A program made the translations under genes and the position numbers. Positions 63,935 to 64,000 of a DNA stretch of 64,000 nt are shown piece by piece. The DNA is from Halomonas eurihalina (lineage in GTDB: Bacteria; Pseudomonadota; Gammaproteobacteria; Pseudomonadales; Halomonadaceae): assembly GCF_008274785.1 (NCBI RefSeq), contig NZ_VTPU01000013.1:37626-101625 (forward strand), written 5' to 3'. The notes beneath the pieces are model-generated. The model was not told the origin of the DNA. It saw only the letters and a program-made list of their open reading frames with translations, and searched no databases. Each line of letters starts with the position of its first letter. Position 1 is the stretch's first letter.

Positions 63935-64000
63935 ACGCATCCGCTGCCGGCGACGGGCAACGTTGCAGGCGGTGAAGGGTGGCAGAAGCACCTGTTTTGC

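Overview
The window is a GC-rich chromosomal segment from a gammaproteobacterium, most likely a halophilic member of the Halomonadaceae (Halomonas-like). This rests on protein sequences, a tmRNA tag reading ANDDNYAQGALAA, and gene orders shared with Halomonas and Pseudomonas (smpB-ssrA; grpE-dnaK-dnaJ; carAB-greA-yhbY-rlmE-ftsH-folP-glmM-tpiA-secG; rimP-nusA-infB-rbfA-truB-rpsO-pnp; dksA-gluQ-cbrA-cbrB-crcZ-pcnB-folK-panBC). No phage, insertion sequence or CRISPR array is visible.

Layout. 1-2.1 kb: edge of an L-rhamnonate dehydratase gene, a divergent LysR regulator and a universal stress protein. 2.2-4.5 kb: trans-translation (ssrA, smpB), ratA/ratB and bamE. 4.5-10.9 kb: fur, SOS-controlled recN and the heat-shock genes grpE, dnaK, dnaJ with two clear sigma-32 promoters. 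11-18 kb: an accessory block between dnaJ and dapB (amino-acid and drug/metabolite exporters, an iron-type ABC importer with a possible Fur box, DUF2218, a phytase-like lipoprotein). 18-31 kb: dapB, carAB behind a leader that looks like an attenuator, greA, yhbY, rlmE, ftsH, folP, glmM, tpiA, secG. 31-40.4 kb: tRNA-Leu and initiator tRNA, then the translation/RNA operon rimP to pnp. 40.4-47.1 kb: an MFS exporter, a thiolase, pantothenate genes panD/panC/panB, folK and pcnB.

47.1-54 kb holds the most interesting locus. CbrA (transporter-fused sensor kinase) and CbrB (sigma-54 activator) are followed by a noncoding stretch with a sigma-54 promoter, eight A-rich Hfq-type (CA) motifs and a terminator. 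I read it as a CrcZ-type small RNA that titrates Hfq (with or without Crc) in carbon catabolite repression. Most of its motifs sit in the loops of small hairpins. A two-helix small protein resembling CbrX precedes cbrA.

54-64 kb: an aminotransferase, sfsA, the metX-metW methionine genes with yggT, proC and yggS, a PilT-type ATPase, anmK and tyrS. The right edge carries a strong sigma-70 promoter of ribosomal-operon type, pointing out of the window.
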